From Comamonadaceae bacterium (GTDB taxonomy: Bacteria; Pseudomonadota; Gammaproteobacteria; Burkholderiales; Burkholderiaceae_C), in NCBI GenBank assembly GCA_947372005.1, contig CANBRV010000154.1, forward strand, positions 1 through 5,730: DNA of 5,730 nucleotides, written 5' to 3'. The notes beneath the pieces were generated by a model that saw nothing but the letters and a program-made list of their open reading frames with translations, did not search any database and was not told the DNA's origin. A program made the translations under genes and the position numbers. The number at the start of each line of letters is the position of its first letter. Position 1 is the first letter of the stretch. Of this stretch, positions 4,978 to 5,730 are shown piece after piece.

Positions 4978-5726
4978 AGTGGTATCAGCATCCATCCGTG
5001 ATTGATCGGCTGGCAGCTAGCTATGTGCTGGGCACCTTGCAAGGCGGCGCACGGCGTCGATTTGAATCTGCCATGTACAGCCAGCCCACCGTCGGCGCCG
5101 CAGTTGCATCTTGGACAGAGCAAATGTCGCCGCTACTCACGACACTAGCGCCGATGGCACCTAGCCAAGCCGTTTGGACATCTATTGCCAAAGCCACCAG
5201 CATCAAAACTTCTGCAGCAGCCAAAGCATCTTGGTGGCAGCAACGGCTTGCGCCACTTTTTGCACCTTTCATCACCCCATTACCCGCAGGCGCACTAGCC
5301 TTAGGCGTGGCGCTTGGTGTGGTCGTCCCTGCCCTTTGGCAAACTCAAACAACTAGCCAACGCCAGGCGGTGCTTCCCGAAAGCTATGTGGGCGTTTTGG
5401 CTACCCCAGAGGGCAAAACTGGCCTCACCGTTTCTAGCCTGCGCAAAGGGAAAGTTGTCGAACTCCAGCAAGCCAAAATAACGGCTCTACCTGACAAGAA
5501 AACGCTTTATTTGTGGCGCATCGACAAGGCTGAACAAATCACGCCAGTGGCAGCCATACCTAATGAAAAATGGGGCAAAATAACGCTAGATGAACCTGCT
5601 GAATCGGTGTTCTTTTCTGCGGTTGAGTTAGCGGTTTCAATGGAGCCAATCGGCACTGCGCCTAGCAAACCCAGCCAAGCATTTATCTACCGAGGCCTAT
5701 GCGGCAAATTTTGGAAATGGATGTGA
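4974..5726 (+). CDS. Membrane-anchored RskA-type anti-sigma factor
   Basis: The predicted role is to bind the adjacent ECF sigma factor at the cytoplasmic face of the inner membrane and keep it inactive until a signal arrives. The protein is 250 aa. The N-terminal cytoplasmic part has the typical anti-sigma helix DRLAASYVLGTLQGGARRRFE (11-31) and no zinc-binding His/Cys set. A linker rich in Ala, Ser and Trp leads to one transmembrane segment at about 104-122 (PAGALALGVALGVVVPALW). The periplasmic RskA domain (about 134-242) includes LTVSSLRKGKVVELQ (151-165), LYLWRI (178-183) and a W200 region, then EPIGTAPSKPSQAFIYRG. The tail GLCGKFWKWM carries a single Cys. ATGA overlap with the sigma stop codon and a strong ribosome site imply coupled, near-equal synthesis. 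The stop is at 5724-5726, so the gene is complete. Confidence 0.92.
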   Translation: MKWYQHPSVIDRLAASYVLGTLQGGARRRFESAMYSQPTVGAAVASWTEQMSPLLTTLAPMAPSQAVWTSIAKATSIKTSAAAKASWWQQRLAPLFAPFITPLPAGALALGVALGVVVPALWQTQTTSQRQAVLPESYVGVLATPEGKTGLTVSSLRKGKVVELQQAKITALPDKKTLYLWRIDKAEQITPVAAIPNEKWGKITLDEPAESVFFSAVELAVSMEPIGTAPSKPSQAFIYRGLCGKFWKWM

Positions 5727-5730
5727 ACGA

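Noticed and set aside
4857..5123. Antisense open frame of 88 codons across the sigma/anti-sigma junction
   Set aside because: It is Cys- and His-rich by chance and spans two confident overlapping genes. No ribosome site or family match is visible.

Overview
The window reads as chromosomal DNA of a betaproteobacterium, most likely order Burkholderiales and near Comamonadaceae. That call rests on recalled protein similarity (Prs, L25 with a TL5-type domain and an Ala/Lys tail, Pth, FtsY) and on the familiar order tRNA, prs, rplY, pth. Base composition looks moderate, about half G+C by eye, which is low for many Comamonadaceae. The genus cannot be named. Every convincing gene is on the + strand and none is broken.

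Left part (1-3293): housekeeping genes. The window opens inside the 3' end of a tRNA, probably tRNA-Gln. The PRPP synthetase gene prs follows within a few bases. Next come rplY (ribosomal protein L25), pth (peptidyl-tRNA hydrolase) and ftsY (signal recognition particle receptor). From rplY onward the spacing is tight (26 nt, then 4 nt), so these genes are probably co-transcribed. They serve nucleotide supply, ribosome assembly, peptidyl-tRNA recycling and co-translational membrane targeting. An intercistronic inverted repeat can pair the rplY stop codon with the GTG start of pth, which has no visible Shine-Dalgarno sequence.

Middle (3321-3917): a membrane CDP-alcohol phosphatidyltransferase-family protein of unknown substrate, 27 nt after ftsY. 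A 112-nt AT-rich gap follows. It holds a weak terminator-like hairpin and possible but unproven promoter elements.

Right part (4030-5726): a compact three-gene stress-response module. It encodes a small exported PF03640-type protein, an ECF sigma factor, and a membrane-anchored RskA-type anti-sigma factor whose ATG overlaps the sigma stop codon (ATGA). The likely logic is that the anti-sigma factor holds the sigma factor at the membrane until an envelope signal releases it. The exported protein may be a target or part of the sensing chain. This type of cluster is known, but its signal and the role of the exported protein are generally undefined.

I see no CRISPR array, insertion sequence, phage gene or clear sign of horizontal transfer. 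Most of the window is ordinary. The best leads are the rplY/pth start-site structure, the near-leaderless prs start after the tRNA, and the sigma/anti-sigma/exported-protein cluster.
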